Source of the DNA: Streptomyces sp. HB132
Lineage (GTDB): Bacteria; Actinomycetota; Actinomycetes; Streptomycetales; Streptomycetaceae
Assembly (NCBI RefSeq): GCF_016909575.1
Contig: NZ_JAFBGA010000006.1
Span: 1-64,000 of the forward strand
Length of the DNA: 64,000 nt
Direction of reading: 5' to 3'
The notes below the pieces were generated by a model that did not search any database, was not told where the DNA came from, and worked only from the letters and a program-made list of their open reading frames with translations. Every line of letters starts with the position of its first letter. Position 1 is the first letter of the stretch. The position numbers and the translations under genes are program-made. Shown here one piece after another: positions 1 through 8,365 of this stretch.

Positions 1-807
1 CTGGCGCAGGTCGCCGGCGCCGAAGCGGAAGTCCTGGTCGTACTTGATGCCGGACTGGCCGTTGAGGTCGAGGTGGAAGAGCTTGCCGGCCCACAAGGCC
101 TGGGCGATGCCGTGGGGGAAGTTCAGTCCGGCCATCTGCTCGTGGCCGGTCTCGGGGTTCACGCCGACCATCTCGGGGCGCTCGAGGCGCTCGATGAAGG
201 CCAGGGCGTGGCCGATCGTGGGCAGGAGGATGTCGCCGCGGGGCTCGTTGGGCTTGGGCTCGATGGCGAAGCGCAGGTCGTAGCCCTGTTCGGTGACGTA
301 GTCGCCCAGCAGGTCGAAGGCTTCCTTCATGCGGTCCAGGGCGACGCGTACGTCCTTGGCGCCGCCGGACTCGGCGCCCTCGCGGCCGCCCCAGGCGACG
401 TAGGTGGTCGCGCCGAGCTCGGCGGCCAGGTCGATGTTGCGGATGACCTTGCGCAGCGCGAACCGGCGTACGTCGCGGTCGTTGGAGGTGAACCCGCCGT
501 CCTTGAACACCGGGTGGGTGAACAGGTTGGTGGTGGCCATCGGGACCTTCATCCCGGTGCGCTCCAGCGCGTCCTTGAACCGGCCGATCAGCCGGGCCCG
601 CTCGGCCTCGGAGGCACCGAAGGGGATCAGGTCGTCGTCGTGGAACGTCACACCGTGCGCACCGAGCTCGGCGAGCCGCTCCACCGACTCCACCGGGTCC
701 AGCGCGGGACGCGTCGCGTCCCCGAACGGGTCGTTGCCACGCCAGCCCACGGTCCACAGACCGAAGGTGAACCTGTCCGCAGGGGTAGGAGTGAAGCGAT
801 CCGTCAT
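1..807 (-). CDS. xylA: Xylose isomerase, C-terminus cut by window edge
   Basis: Interconverts D-xylose and D-xylulose in the cytoplasm, using two divalent metal ions. The 269 visible residues of a family of about 390 match the Streptomyces enzyme almost throughout. The start [18 protein letters not shown] is two residues longer than the well-studied S. rubiginosus form. Active-site parts seen in order: the catalytic His in VTFHDDD (H56, equivalent to H54), the metal-ligand Glu in [10 protein letters not shown], the NPETGHEQM segment with Glu and His ligands, and HLDLNGQ at the left edge. The rest of the gene lies outside the window. It is divergent from xylB across about 220 bp, the usual actinobacterial layout in which a repressor controls both. 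No xylR-type gene is in the window. Confidence 0.97.
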   Translation of the reverse strand, partial: MTDRFTPTPADRFTFGLWTVGWRGNDPFGDATRPALDPVESVERLAELGAHGVTFHDDDLIPFGASEAERARLIGRFKDALERTGMKVPMATTNLFTHPVFKDGGFTSNDRDVRRFALRKVIRNIDLAAELGATTYVAWGGREGAESGGAKDVRVALDRMKEAFDLLGDYVTEQGYDLRFAIEPKPNEPRGDILLPTIGHALAFIERLERPEMVGVNPETGHEQMAGLNFPHGIAQALWAGKLFHLDLNGQSGIKYDQDFRFGAGDLRQ

Positions 808-878
808 GGTGTGTGTCCGCCTTCGCCTGCCTGGGGTCCGGGACCGCCGTCCGCAGCCCGAGCCTATTTGTTCACTGA

Positions 879-892
879 CATGATTAATTATG
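879..892. promoter_or_regulatory. Palindrome in the xylA-xylB divergent promoter
   Basis: CATGATTAATTATG is a near-perfect inverted repeat (12 of 14 positions) centred on TTAA, in the AT-rich middle of an otherwise GC-rich 222-bp divergent intergenic region. A second, weaker inverted repeat (TGCACAC near 891 against GTGCGCA ending at 910) follows at once. Position and symmetry suggest the operator of a xylose-responsive repressor. Known xylose genes are often controlled this way by ROK-family XylR. The identity of the binding protein is inference. Confidence 0.45.
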
Positions 893-1029
893 CACACGAC
901 ATGGTGCGCACGTAACCCCCCGAACGACGAAACGAGGGTCACCCCTGTTCCGGTCGCCGTCGATCACGTAATTTGTTTGTCGCACTCCCAAAACCCGCAC
1001 CGCCGGATCCGCACGAGAAGAGGTAGCCC

Positions 1030-2517
1030 ATGCCGCCGCGTACCGTCGTCATCGGCGTGGACAGCTCCACCCAGTCCACCAAGGCTGCAGTCACCGATAC
1101 CGAGACGGGCGAACTGCTCGCCGTCGGCCGCGCACCGCACGTCGTCACGGGTGAGGGCGGCGCACGCGAGACCGACCCGGAGGTCTGGTGGCAGGCGCTC
1201 TGCGATGCCGTCGCGGCCGGGCTGAAGGAATCGGGGCTCTCCGCGTCCGCCGTCGTCGGTATCGCCGTCGCGGGACAGCAGCACGGCCTCGTGACCCTCG
1301 ACAGGACCGGCCGCCCGCTGCGCCCCGCGCTCCTGTGGAACGACACGCGCTCCGCGCCGCAGGCTGCCGCGCTCGTCGCCGAGCTGGGCGGCCCCGAGGC
1401 GTGGACCGCGCGCACAGGCACGGTGCCCGTCGCGTCCATGACCGCGACGAAGTGGCGGTGGCTGCGCGAGAACGACCCGGCGAACGCCGAGGCGACGGCC
1501 TCCCTGCGGCTGCCCCACGACTTCCTCACCGAGCGGCTCGCGGGCGTCGCGGCGACGGACCCGGGGGACGCGTCGGGCACCTGCTGGTACTCCACCGCCA
1601 CGGGCGCGTACGACTCCGAGCTCCTGGACCGCCTCGGCCTGGACGCCTCCATGCTGCCCGAGGTCGCCGCGACGGGCGGGACCCGGATCGGCTCCCTGAC
1701 CGACGCCGCGGCCGAGGCGCTCGGCCTGCCGGCCGGGATCGCCGTCGCGGCCGGCACCGGGGACAACATGAGCGCCGCGGTGGGCCTCGGCCTGGGCGGC
1801 GCGGGGCTGCTGGACCACCCCGTGCTCAGCCTGGGCACCTCGGGCACGGTCTTCGCCGCCTCACTGACCCGCCCGGCGTCCACGGCCCTCTCCGGATTCG
1901 CCGCGGCCGACGGTACGTTCCTCCCGCTGGCCTGCACCCTCAACTGCACCCTGGCCGTCGACAAGGTGGCCACGCTCCTCGGCCTGCACCGCGACGACGC
2001 GACACCCGGCGGCGAGGCCGTCCTCCTCCCGTACCTCGACGGGGAGCGCACCCCGGACCTGCCCACCTCCTCCGGACTGCTCACCGGTCTCCGGCACGAC
2101 ACCACGCCGCAGCAACTGCTGGGCGCGGCCTACGAGGGCGCGGCCTTCACCGTGCTGCGGGCGCTCGACGAGCTGCTGCTGGCGTGCGGCCTCGACCCGG
2201 CCGACCCCGAGGTCGCCGGCAGGCCCCTGCGGCTGATCGGCGGCGGTGCCCAGGGCCGCACCTGGGTGGAGACGGTGCGCCGCCTGTCCGGCCGGCCTCT
2301 GATCGTGCCGGGCAGCGGCGAACTGGTGGCGCTGGGCGCGGCCGCACTGGCCGCTTCCGCGGCGGGTGGCGGCGACCCCGTCGCCGTGGCGACCCGGTGG
2401 AACGCGAAGTCGGCCGACACCGATGCCGAACTCCCGCCGGTGGAGAGGGACACCGAGACGTGGGAGCGTGTCGGTTCGGTGCTGGACAGGGCGGCGGAGC
2501 CACTGCTGGGCGGGTGA
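1030..2517 (+). CDS. xylB: Xylulokinase
   Basis: Phosphorylates D-xylulose to D-xylulose 5-phosphate for the pentose phosphate pathway. The 495 residues are normal for a FGGY-family sugar kinase. The N-terminal ATPase-fold segment GVDSSTQSTK (about residues 8-17) is the phosphate-binding loop, and VAGQQHG (about 80) matches the substrate-contacting loop of xylulokinases. Near 265 the LSLGTSGTV segment and near 400 the GGGAQGRTW segment are the FGGY signature regions. The start ATG follows a purine-rich AGAAGAGG stretch at 1016-1023. Next to xylA and divergent from it. In this window it would use xylose released by the GH31 alpha-xylosidase of the xyloglucan locus, though the two are about 19 kb apart. 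Confidence 0.95.
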   Translation: MPPRTVVIGVDSSTQSTKAAVTDTETGELLAVGRAPHVVTGEGGARETDPEVWWQALCDAVAAGLKESGLSASAVVGIAVAGQQHGLVTLDRTGRPLRPALLWNDTRSAPQAAALVAELGGPEAWTARTGTVPVASMTATKWRWLRENDPANAEATASLRLPHDFLTERLAGVAATDPGDASGTCWYSTATGAYDSELLDRLGLDASMLPEVAATGGTRIGSLTDAAAEALGLPAGIAVAAGTGDNMSAAVGLGLGGAGLLDHPVLSLGTSGTVFAASLTRPASTALSGFAAADGTFLPLACTLNCTLAVDKVATLLGLHRDDATPGGEAVLLPYLDGERTPDLPTSSGLLTGLRHDTTPQQLLGAAYEGAAFTVLRALDELLLACGLDPADPEVAGRPLRLIGGGAQGRTWVETVRRLSGRPLIVPGSGELVALGAAALAASAAGGGDPVAVATRWNAKSADTDAELPPVERDTETWERVGSVLDRAAEPLLGG

Positions 2518-2587
2518 GGGCCGACCCGGAACAGCGCCGGGCGGAACGGTTTTGGGGATGACCGCGGATCTTCAATAGGATCCGGCG

Positions 2588-3874
2588 ATGATCATAAGAA
2601 AACGGCTGACGGCCGGGGTGTGCGTCCTGCTCGCCACCCTGGCCGCCGGGCTCGGCACCGCCCTACCGGCCGCCGCCGACGAACCCTCCACCACCCCATC
2701 ACCCAAGGTCGAACTGGTCCTTGACGTCAGCGGCTCCATGCGCACCCGCGACATGGACGGAGAGTCCCGCATATCCGCCGCCAAGCAGGCGTTCAACGAC
2801 GTCCTGGACGCGGTGCCCGAGGAGGTGGAGCTCGGCATCCGTACGCTCGGTGCCGACTATCCGGGCGACGACCGCAAGGTCGGCTGCAAGGACACCAAGC
2901 AGCTCTACCCGGTGGGCCCGCTCGACCGCACCGAGGCCAAGACCGCCGTCGCCACTCTGGCACCGACCGGCTGGACCCCGATCGGCCCGGCGCTGCTCGG
3001 TGCCGCCGACGACCTCGAGGGCGGGGACGCCACCCGGCGGATCGTCCTGATCACCGACGGCGAGGACACCTGCGGCCCGCTCGACCCCTGCGAGGTTGCG
3101 CGTGACATCGCCGCCCGGGGCATCCACCTGGTCATCGACACGTTGGGCCTGGTGCCGAACGCCAAGATCCGGCAGCAGCTGACCTGCATCGCCGAGGCCA
3201 CCGGCGGCACCTACACGGCCGTCCAGCACACCGATGAACTCTCAGGCCGGGTCAAGCAGTTGGTGGACCGGGCCGCCGAGCCCGTCGTCACCCCCGTGGC
3301 GACCGAGGGGGCGGGCAGCTGTTCCGCGGCCCCCGCGCTGAAGGCCGGGCTCTACACGGACCGGCAGGAGATCGGCAAGCACCGCTGGTACCGGGTGGAC
3401 GTGCTGCCCGGCCAGGAACTGCGCGCCTCGGTGAGTGTGGCGGCCGACCGCGCCGTGAACAACGACTACGGGGTGCTGCTGCGTGCCGTGACCGCGCACG
3501 GCCGTGAGATCGTCCGGGGCGCGGAGTCCGGCACGGGGCGCACGGACGCCGTGTCCACCGGGCTGCGCTACCCCAAGCCCGACCAGGACGACGCCGACAT
3601 CTCCGACGGCGACGTGAAGCCCGCCGCCGAGGCCGTGTGCCTCCAGCTCAGCAACTCCTTCTCGGCGCCCGCGTCCGTGAAGAAGACGCCCGGCATGCCC
3701 GTCGAGCTGACCATCGACCTGGTGGACGCCCCCGACGAGGCCGCCGACGCGGCGGCGTTCGGCCTGGGCCGCGGCTGGTGGCTGCTGGGCGTCATGGTGC
3801 TGGCAGGACTGATCGCCGGCCTGCTCTTCGGCTGGATCTCGCGCTGGCGTGTCGCCGTATGGAGGACCAACTGA
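2588..3874 (+). CDS. Exported, membrane-anchored vWA-domain protein
   Basis: The 428 residues begin with a Sec signal peptide (MIIRKRLTAGVCVLLATLAAG..., cleavage probably near ALPAAADEP). A von Willebrand A domain follows from about residue 40 to 220, with the metal-binding MIDAS motif DVSGSM (D46) and the later TDGED segment. After a region of unassigned fold there is one C-terminal transmembrane helix (about 398-420, GWWLLGVMVLAGLIAGLLFG) and a short basic tail, so the vWA domain should face outside. Such domains bind protein partners or substrate through a metal ion. The stop overlaps the start of the next gene (ATGA), so both proteins are probably made together. I know no assigned function for this pair. 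Confidence 0.85.
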   Translation: MIIRKRLTAGVCVLLATLAAGLGTALPAAADEPSTTPSPKVELVLDVSGSMRTRDMDGESRISAAKQAFNDVLDAVPEEVELGIRTLGADYPGDDRKVGCKDTKQLYPVGPLDRTEAKTAVATLAPTGWTPIGPALLGAADDLEGGDATRRIVLITDGEDTCGPLDPCEVARDIAARGIHLVIDTLGLVPNAKIRQQLTCIAEATGGTYTAVQHTDELSGRVKQLVDRAAEPVVTPVATEGAGSCSAAPALKAGLYTDRQEIGKHRWYRVDVLPGQELRASVSVAADRAVNNDYGVLLRAVTAHGREIVRGAESGTGRTDAVSTGLRYPKPDQDDADISDGDVKPAAEAVCLQLSNSFSAPASVKKTPGMPVELTIDLVDAPDEAADAAAFGLGRGWWLLGVMVLAGLIAGLLFGWISRWRVAVWRTN

Positions 3875-4701
3875 TGCGTAGCACCCGGAGAAACACCCTG
3901 AGGCGTGGATGCGTGGGCGCGTTCCTGGCCGCCGTCACCCTCCTCACCTCGGCGGGCGCCGCTGTCGCGGACGACCCGTCCGCGAGCGCGAGCCCGGCGG
4001 ACGGCGAGGACGCGGGACCGACGGAGGCGGGCACCACCTTCCGCACCGCGACGGCGATCCAGCAGGAACAGACCGCCACCGCGGACGCGTCCACGGGCGA
4101 CTACCTGTACTGGGCGTTCCCCGCCGACGCCGGGCAGCGTCCCACCGTGCGGGCGAAGGTGAGCCTGCCGGAGAGCGCGACCCGGAGCGGCGCTTCGACC
4201 TGGCAGGTCGACGTGTACGACGGACTCCGCCGCCGGCAGGCCTGCGTGTACGGCCATCAGACCAGGAAGGCGGCGCCGGACGCGGGCACCGTCGAGCTGT
4301 CCTGCGTCCTGCGTACGGTCCGTGCCTGGTCCGAGCCGTGGGCGTCAGACCCGTTGCCCGGCAGCTACTACGTACGCCTGACCGTGGTCGGCCTCGCCGA
4401 GGAGGACCTCGGCCTTCCGGTGCACGTCGAGACCGAGGTCACCTCGGTCGGCCAGGGCGGCGCCGCCGACGTGGACGGCGCCCTCGCCGAACCCCTGGTG
4501 CCGGGCACGTCCGTCGTCTCGGCGCAGGGCGGTTCCACCACAGCCGGCAGCGGGCCGGAGGACGGCTGGTCCTCCGGCTGGTGGACCAGCCGCTGGCTGT
4601 GGACCGCCGGAGGCGGCGTACTCGCCGCGCTGGCAGGGGTGTTCGGTTACGGCCTCACCCGCGGCCGCGGCCGTCCCTCCCAGGTGCCGCCGGGGGTCTG
4701 A
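3874..4701 (+). CDS. Exported protein with C-terminal membrane helix
   Basis: 275 residues, starting at the ATG that overlaps the vWA gene's stop; a longer open frame upstream runs inside the vWA gene and is rejected. The N-terminus (MRSTRRNTLRRGCVGAFLAAVTLLTSAGAAVADD) is a signal peptide. A low-complexity acidic stretch follows, then a mainly beta domain (about 50-205) with two cysteines in the middle (RRQACVYG and VELSCVLR) that could pair outside the cell. The end has one transmembrane helix (about 242-262) and a basic tail. The same topology as its partner (exported body, single C-terminal anchor) and strict coupling suggest that they work as a complex on the cell surface. No family was recognised. 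Confidence 0.8.
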   Translation: MRSTRRNTLRRGCVGAFLAAVTLLTSAGAAVADDPSASASPADGEDAGPTEAGTTFRTATAIQQEQTATADASTGDYLYWAFPADAGQRPTVRAKVSLPESATRSGASTWQVDVYDGLRRRQACVYGHQTRKAAPDAGTVELSCVLRTVRAWSEPWASDPLPGSYYVRLTVVGLAEEDLGLPVHVETEVTSVGQGGAADVDGALAEPLVPGTSVVSAQGGSTTAGSGPEDGWSSGWWTSRWLWTAGGGVLAALAGVFGYGLTRGRGRPSQVPPGV

Positions 4702-4843
4702 CCGCGTCGCGCACGTCGGTCCGGGGGCCGCGGGCAACCGCCTGCGGCCCTCAGGCCCGTCCGGGGTCGGCGCGGGCGACAGCCACGTCGAAGTGACGGC
4801 AGACTGGCATTAGGCTCTGCAACTCACGTACTGCGCAAGGCAG

Positions 4844-6226
4844 ATGACGGGAGTCCCCATGTCCACGGAAACCGGCGCGCCCCTCGACACCGAGCCACGC
4901 GGCCACCGACTGGTCCAGGGGCCGAAGGGCCTCCCCCTGCTGGGGAGCCTGCGCCGGTTCGGGAAGGACCCCCTCGCCTTCTTCGAACACCTTCGCGGGC
5001 ACGGGGACATGGTGCGCTGGCGGTTCGGCCGCAACGACTGCGTCTTCATCGCCGACCCCGAGTGCATCGGCGAACTGCTCGCCGAGACGGAACGCACCTT
5101 CGACCAACCCCTGCTGGGCATCGCTTTCCGTACGGTCATGGGCAACGGAGTCGTGGTGGCGCGTGGCGCGGACTGGCGGCGCAAGCGGTCGCTCGTACAG
5201 CCCTCGGTGCGGCCCAGGCAGGTGAGGTCCTACGCCTCCACGATGACCGCGTCCACGCTGGAGCTGGCCGAGACCTGGACGGGCGGCGAACGCGTCGACA
5301 TCAAGCGGGAGATGGCGGCACTCACGCAGAAGATCGCCGTCCGCACCATCTTCGGGGTGGACACACCGGCCGACGCGGAGTCGATGGGCCGGGCCATGGA
5401 CATCGCCCAGCAGGAGATCGGCAGGGAGTTCAGCGGTCTCGGCGCCGTCCTGCCCGACTGGGTCCCGACTCCCGGGCGGGCCAGGATCAAGAAGGCCGCC
5501 GCGGTCATCGACGCGGAGGTCGGACGCGTGGTGGCCCGCCACCGGGACGGGGAGGGCGAGCGGCCCGACCTGCTGAGCCGGCTGCTCACCGCCGTCGACG
5601 AGACCGGAGCACACCTCTCCGACCAGGAGATCCGCGACGAGACGGTCACGCTCTACATCGGCGGCCACGAGACGACCAGCTCCACGCTGGTGTGGGCCTG
5701 GTACCTCCTGTCCCGCAACCCGCAGGCCCGCGCGGCACTCGCCGAGGAGCTGGACCGGGTCCTCGGCGACCGTGAGCCGGGAATCGACGACTACGCACAA
5801 CTGACGTACGCACAGGCGGTGGTGAAGGAGACCCTCCGGCTCTACCCGACGATCTGGCTGGTCACCGGAGTGGCCAAGGAGGGGGCCCGGATCGGCGGCG
5901 TACCGATGCCCGAGGGCACGCGCGTGTGGAGCAGCCAGTGGACCACGCACCGGGACGAGCGGTGGTTCCCGGAGCCGGAGGTGTTCCGCCCCGAGCGCTG
6001 GGACGCGGAGGACGGGGACGACATCCCGGAGTACGCCTGGTATCCGTTCGGCGGCGGTCCCCGGGCCTGTCTCGGTACACGCTTCGCGATGGTGGAGGCG
6101 GTGCTGATCCTCGCCGTCCTGGCACACCGTTTCGAACTGGAGGTGGACCCGGGCCCCGTCAACCCCGTGCCGACGCTGACGCTGCAGCCGGACCGGGAGG
6201 TCATGGCGACCGTACGGGCACGCTGA
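4844..6226 (+). CDS. Cytochrome P450 of the pentalenene oxygenase/CYP102-like branch
   Basis: A haem monooxygenase of 460 residues. Seen motifs: the I-helix GGHETTSS (about 273-280), the K-helix ExxR as KETLR, the PERW segment and the haem loop FGGGPRACLG with the thiolate Cys at about residue 409. The proline-rich start GPKGLPLLGSLRRFG and the overall pattern resemble the eukaryote-like class found in Streptomyces terpenoid clusters (PtlI-type) more than the short class of the two P450s at 55.5-58.0 kb. No ferredoxin, terpene synthase or other pathway gene is adjacent, so the substrate is unknown. An in-frame ATG at 4859 is a possible alternative start; 4844 is preceded by an AAGGCAG stretch. 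Confidence 0.93.
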   Translation: MTGVPMSTETGAPLDTEPRGHRLVQGPKGLPLLGSLRRFGKDPLAFFEHLRGHGDMVRWRFGRNDCVFIADPECIGELLAETERTFDQPLLGIAFRTVMGNGVVVARGADWRRKRSLVQPSVRPRQVRSYASTMTASTLELAETWTGGERVDIKREMAALTQKIAVRTIFGVDTPADAESMGRAMDIAQQEIGREFSGLGAVLPDWVPTPGRARIKKAAAVIDAEVGRVVARHRDGEGERPDLLSRLLTAVDETGAHLSDQEIRDETVTLYIGGHETTSSTLVWAWYLLSRNPQARAALAEELDRVLGDREPGIDDYAQLTYAQAVVKETLRLYPTIWLVTGVAKEGARIGGVPMPEGTRVWSSQWTTHRDERWFPEPEVFRPERWDAEDGDDIPEYAWYPFGGGPRACLGTRFAMVEAVLILAVLAHRFELEVDPGPVNPVPTLTLQPDREVMATVRAR

Positions 6227-6258
6227 ACACGCCGACGGGTGAAGCCGGACCGGAACAC

Positions 6259-6289
6259 TTGACCTCAACTTGACTTCAGGTCATAGCGT
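6259..6289 (+). promoter_or_regulatory. MerR/SoxR-type promoter and operator of the ABC exporter
   Basis: TTGACC (6259-6264) and TAGCGT (6284-6289) are separated by 19 bp, the over-long spacing typical of promoters activated by MerR-family proteins. Between and across them lies the 22-bp imperfect palindrome GACCTCAACTTGACTTCAGG+TC (6261-6282), in which 8 of 11 half-site positions match. It resembles the SoxR box of enteric bacteria (CCTCAAGTTAACTTGAGG). Streptomyces SoxR is known to control ABC transporter and oxidoreductase genes in response to redox-active metabolites. That this particular site is bound by SoxR rather than another MerR protein is inference. No merR gene is adjacent. Confidence 0.6.
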
Positions 6290-6326
6290 GCCGTGCATAC
6301 CGACCGACCCTTCCGGAGGCACCCGC

Positions 6327-8216
6327 ATGGACATGGAAGTCACCGCGTGGCATTCACTGCACAGCACGATGAACGCGCAGAAGGACCGACGCCCTTTCTC
6401 CCGGGCCACGTTGCGCCGCATCGCGGTGTTCGCCCGGCCGCACCGGAGCAGGATTCTGCGGTTCCTGCTCCTCAGTGTGGTCACCGCCCTGCTCGCGGTG
6501 GCGACACCGGTGCTCGCGGGGCGGGTCGTCGACGCGATCGTGCAGGGCGGGGCGGCCGGTACCGTCACCCGGCTCGCCCTGCTCATCGCGCTGATCGCTG
6601 TGACCGAAGCGGGTCTCGGACTCCTCACCCGGTGGCTGTCGGCGACCCTCGGCGAGGGGCTGATCCTCGATCTGCGCACCGCCGTGTTCGATCACGTCCA
6701 GCGGATGCCGGTCGCCTTCTTCACCCGTACCCGGACCGGCGCGCTGGTGAGCCGGCTCAACAACGATGTGCTCGGCGCCCAGAGAGCGTTCAGCAACACG
6801 CTCTCCGGCGTCGTGTCCAATTTCGTCACGCTGCTGCTGACCCTGGCGGTGATGCTCACGATCTCGTGGCAGATCACACTGCTGGCCCTGGTGCTGCTGC
6901 CGGTGTTCGTCGTCCCCGCCCGCCGGCTGGGCGCCAGGATGGCCAGCCTCCAGCGGGAGGCAGCCGATCACAACGCCACCATGGGCACACAGATGACCGA
7001 GCGCTTCTCGGCCCCGGGTGCGACGCTCATCAAGCTCTTCGGGCGCCCGTCGGACGAGTCCGCCGCATTCGCCGCCCGCGCGGGCCGGGTGCGTGACATC
7101 GGCATCCGTACGGCGATGCTCCAGTCCACCTTCATCACGGCGCTCACCCTCGTGTCGGCGCTCGCCCTCGCCCTGGTGTACGGCCTCGGCGGTCACTACG
7201 CGCTGCGCGGCAGCCTGGAGCCCGGGGCCGTCGTCGCCCTGGCGCTGCTCCTCACCCGGCTCTACGCGCCGCTGACAGCGCTGGCCGGAGCCCGGGTCGA
7301 GGTGATGAGTGCCCTGGTCAGCTTCGAGCGGGTCTTCGAGATCCTCGACCTCGAACCGCTGATCGCCGAGAAGCCCGGCGCCCGCCGCGTCCCGGACGGG
7401 CCGGTGTCGGTGGAGTTCGACGGGGTCTCCTTCGGTTACCCCTCCGCGGACAAGGTCTCCCTCGCCTCACTCGAGGAGGTCGCCACGCTCGACTCCGACA
7501 GCGGAACACAGGTGCTGCACGACGTCTCGTTCACGGCGGAGCCGGGCCGGATGGTCGCGCTCGTCGGATCGTCCGGGGCCGGGAAGTCGACGATCGCACA
7601 GTTGCTCCCCCGGCTGTACGACACCGACGCCGGGACCGTTCGGCTGAACGGTGTCGACGTACGCGACCTGACGGCGGACTCGATCCGCGAGACGCTCGGC
7701 ATGGTCACACAGGACGGGCACCTCTTCCACGAGTCGGTGCGCGAGAACCTGCTGCTCGCCCGGCCGGAGGCCACCGAGGAGGAGATCTGGGACGCGCTGC
7801 GCCGCTCCCGCCTGGACGGTCTGGTGGCGTCACTGCCCGAGGGGCTGGACACGGTGGTCGGTGAACGCGGCTACCGGCTCTCCGGCGGCGAGCGCCAACG
7901 GCTGACCATCGCACGGCTGCTGCTGGCCCGTCAGCGGGTGGTCATCCTGGACGAGGCGACCGCGCACCTGGACTCCACCTCGGAGGCCGCGGTCCAGGAG
8001 GCGTTGGCCGAGGCCCTGGAGGGCCGGACGGCCGTGGTGATCGCCCACAGGCTTTCGACGGTGCGGGCCGCCGACCTGATCCTGGTCGTGGAGGCCGGCC
8101 GTGTCGTCGAGCGGGGCACGCACGACGAGCTGCTGGCCGCGGGAGGACGGTACGAGGAGCTGCACCGCACCCAGTTCGAGCGGCCGGGAACGGAGGCCGA
8201 CCGGCCTGTCGCGTGA
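6327..8216 (+). CDS. ABC exporter half-transporter (permease fused to ATPase)
   Basis: About 629 residues with the export-type layout: a six-helix transmembrane domain (about 30-320), then a nucleotide-binding domain. The latter shows Walker A GSSGAGKST, the Q-loop in VTQDGHLF, the signature LSGGE, Walker B VVILDEATAHLD and the switch-histidine loop VIAHRLSTV. It should act as a homodimer exporting a drug or natural product. The ATG at 6327 is chosen because CCGGAGG sits 7 bp upstream (6313-6319). An in-frame TTG at 6270 would extend the protein but lies inside the MerR-type promoter, so translation from there is unlikely. The promoter suggests induction by redox-active or toxic compounds, and SoxR-controlled exporters are known in Streptomyces. 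Confidence 0.92.
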   Translation: MDMEVTAWHSLHSTMNAQKDRRPFSRATLRRIAVFARPHRSRILRFLLLSVVTALLAVATPVLAGRVVDAIVQGGAAGTVTRLALLIALIAVTEAGLGLLTRWLSATLGEGLILDLRTAVFDHVQRMPVAFFTRTRTGALVSRLNNDVLGAQRAFSNTLSGVVSNFVTLLLTLAVMLTISWQITLLALVLLPVFVVPARRLGARMASLQREAADHNATMGTQMTERFSAPGATLIKLFGRPSDESAAFAARAGRVRDIGIRTAMLQSTFITALTLVSALALALVYGLGGHYALRGSLEPGAVVALALLLTRLYAPLTALAGARVEVMSALVSFERVFEILDLEPLIAEKPGARRVPDGPVSVEFDGVSFGYPSADKVSLASLEEVATLDSDSGTQVLHDVSFTAEPGRMVALVGSSGAGKSTIAQLLPRLYDTDAGTVRLNGVDVRDLTADSIRETLGMVTQDGHLFHESVRENLLLARPEATEEEIWDALRRSRLDGLVASLPEGLDTVVGERGYRLSGGERQRLTIARLLLARQRVVILDEATAHLDSTSEAAVQEALAEALEGRTAVVIAHRLSTVRAADLILVVEAGRVVERGTHDELLAAGGRYEELHRTQFERPGTEADRPVA

Positions 8217-8365
8217 CCGCGGGCGGCCTGTCGGCGTTGCGTGCCTCCGGGCCCACTCGTAACGTGTCCCGGTGTCCGTCGAGCCGACCGGCCCGGCCCG
8301 TGACCTGCGCAGTGGGCGTCGGCAGGCCCCGCCGCCACTCCTCCCACCGCTGAAACCGGGTACGA

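Noticed and set aside
6270..6326. TTG-initiated N-terminal extension of the ABC exporter
   Set aside because: It lies within the MerR-type promoter and lacks a ribosome site; the ATG at 6327 has a good one.
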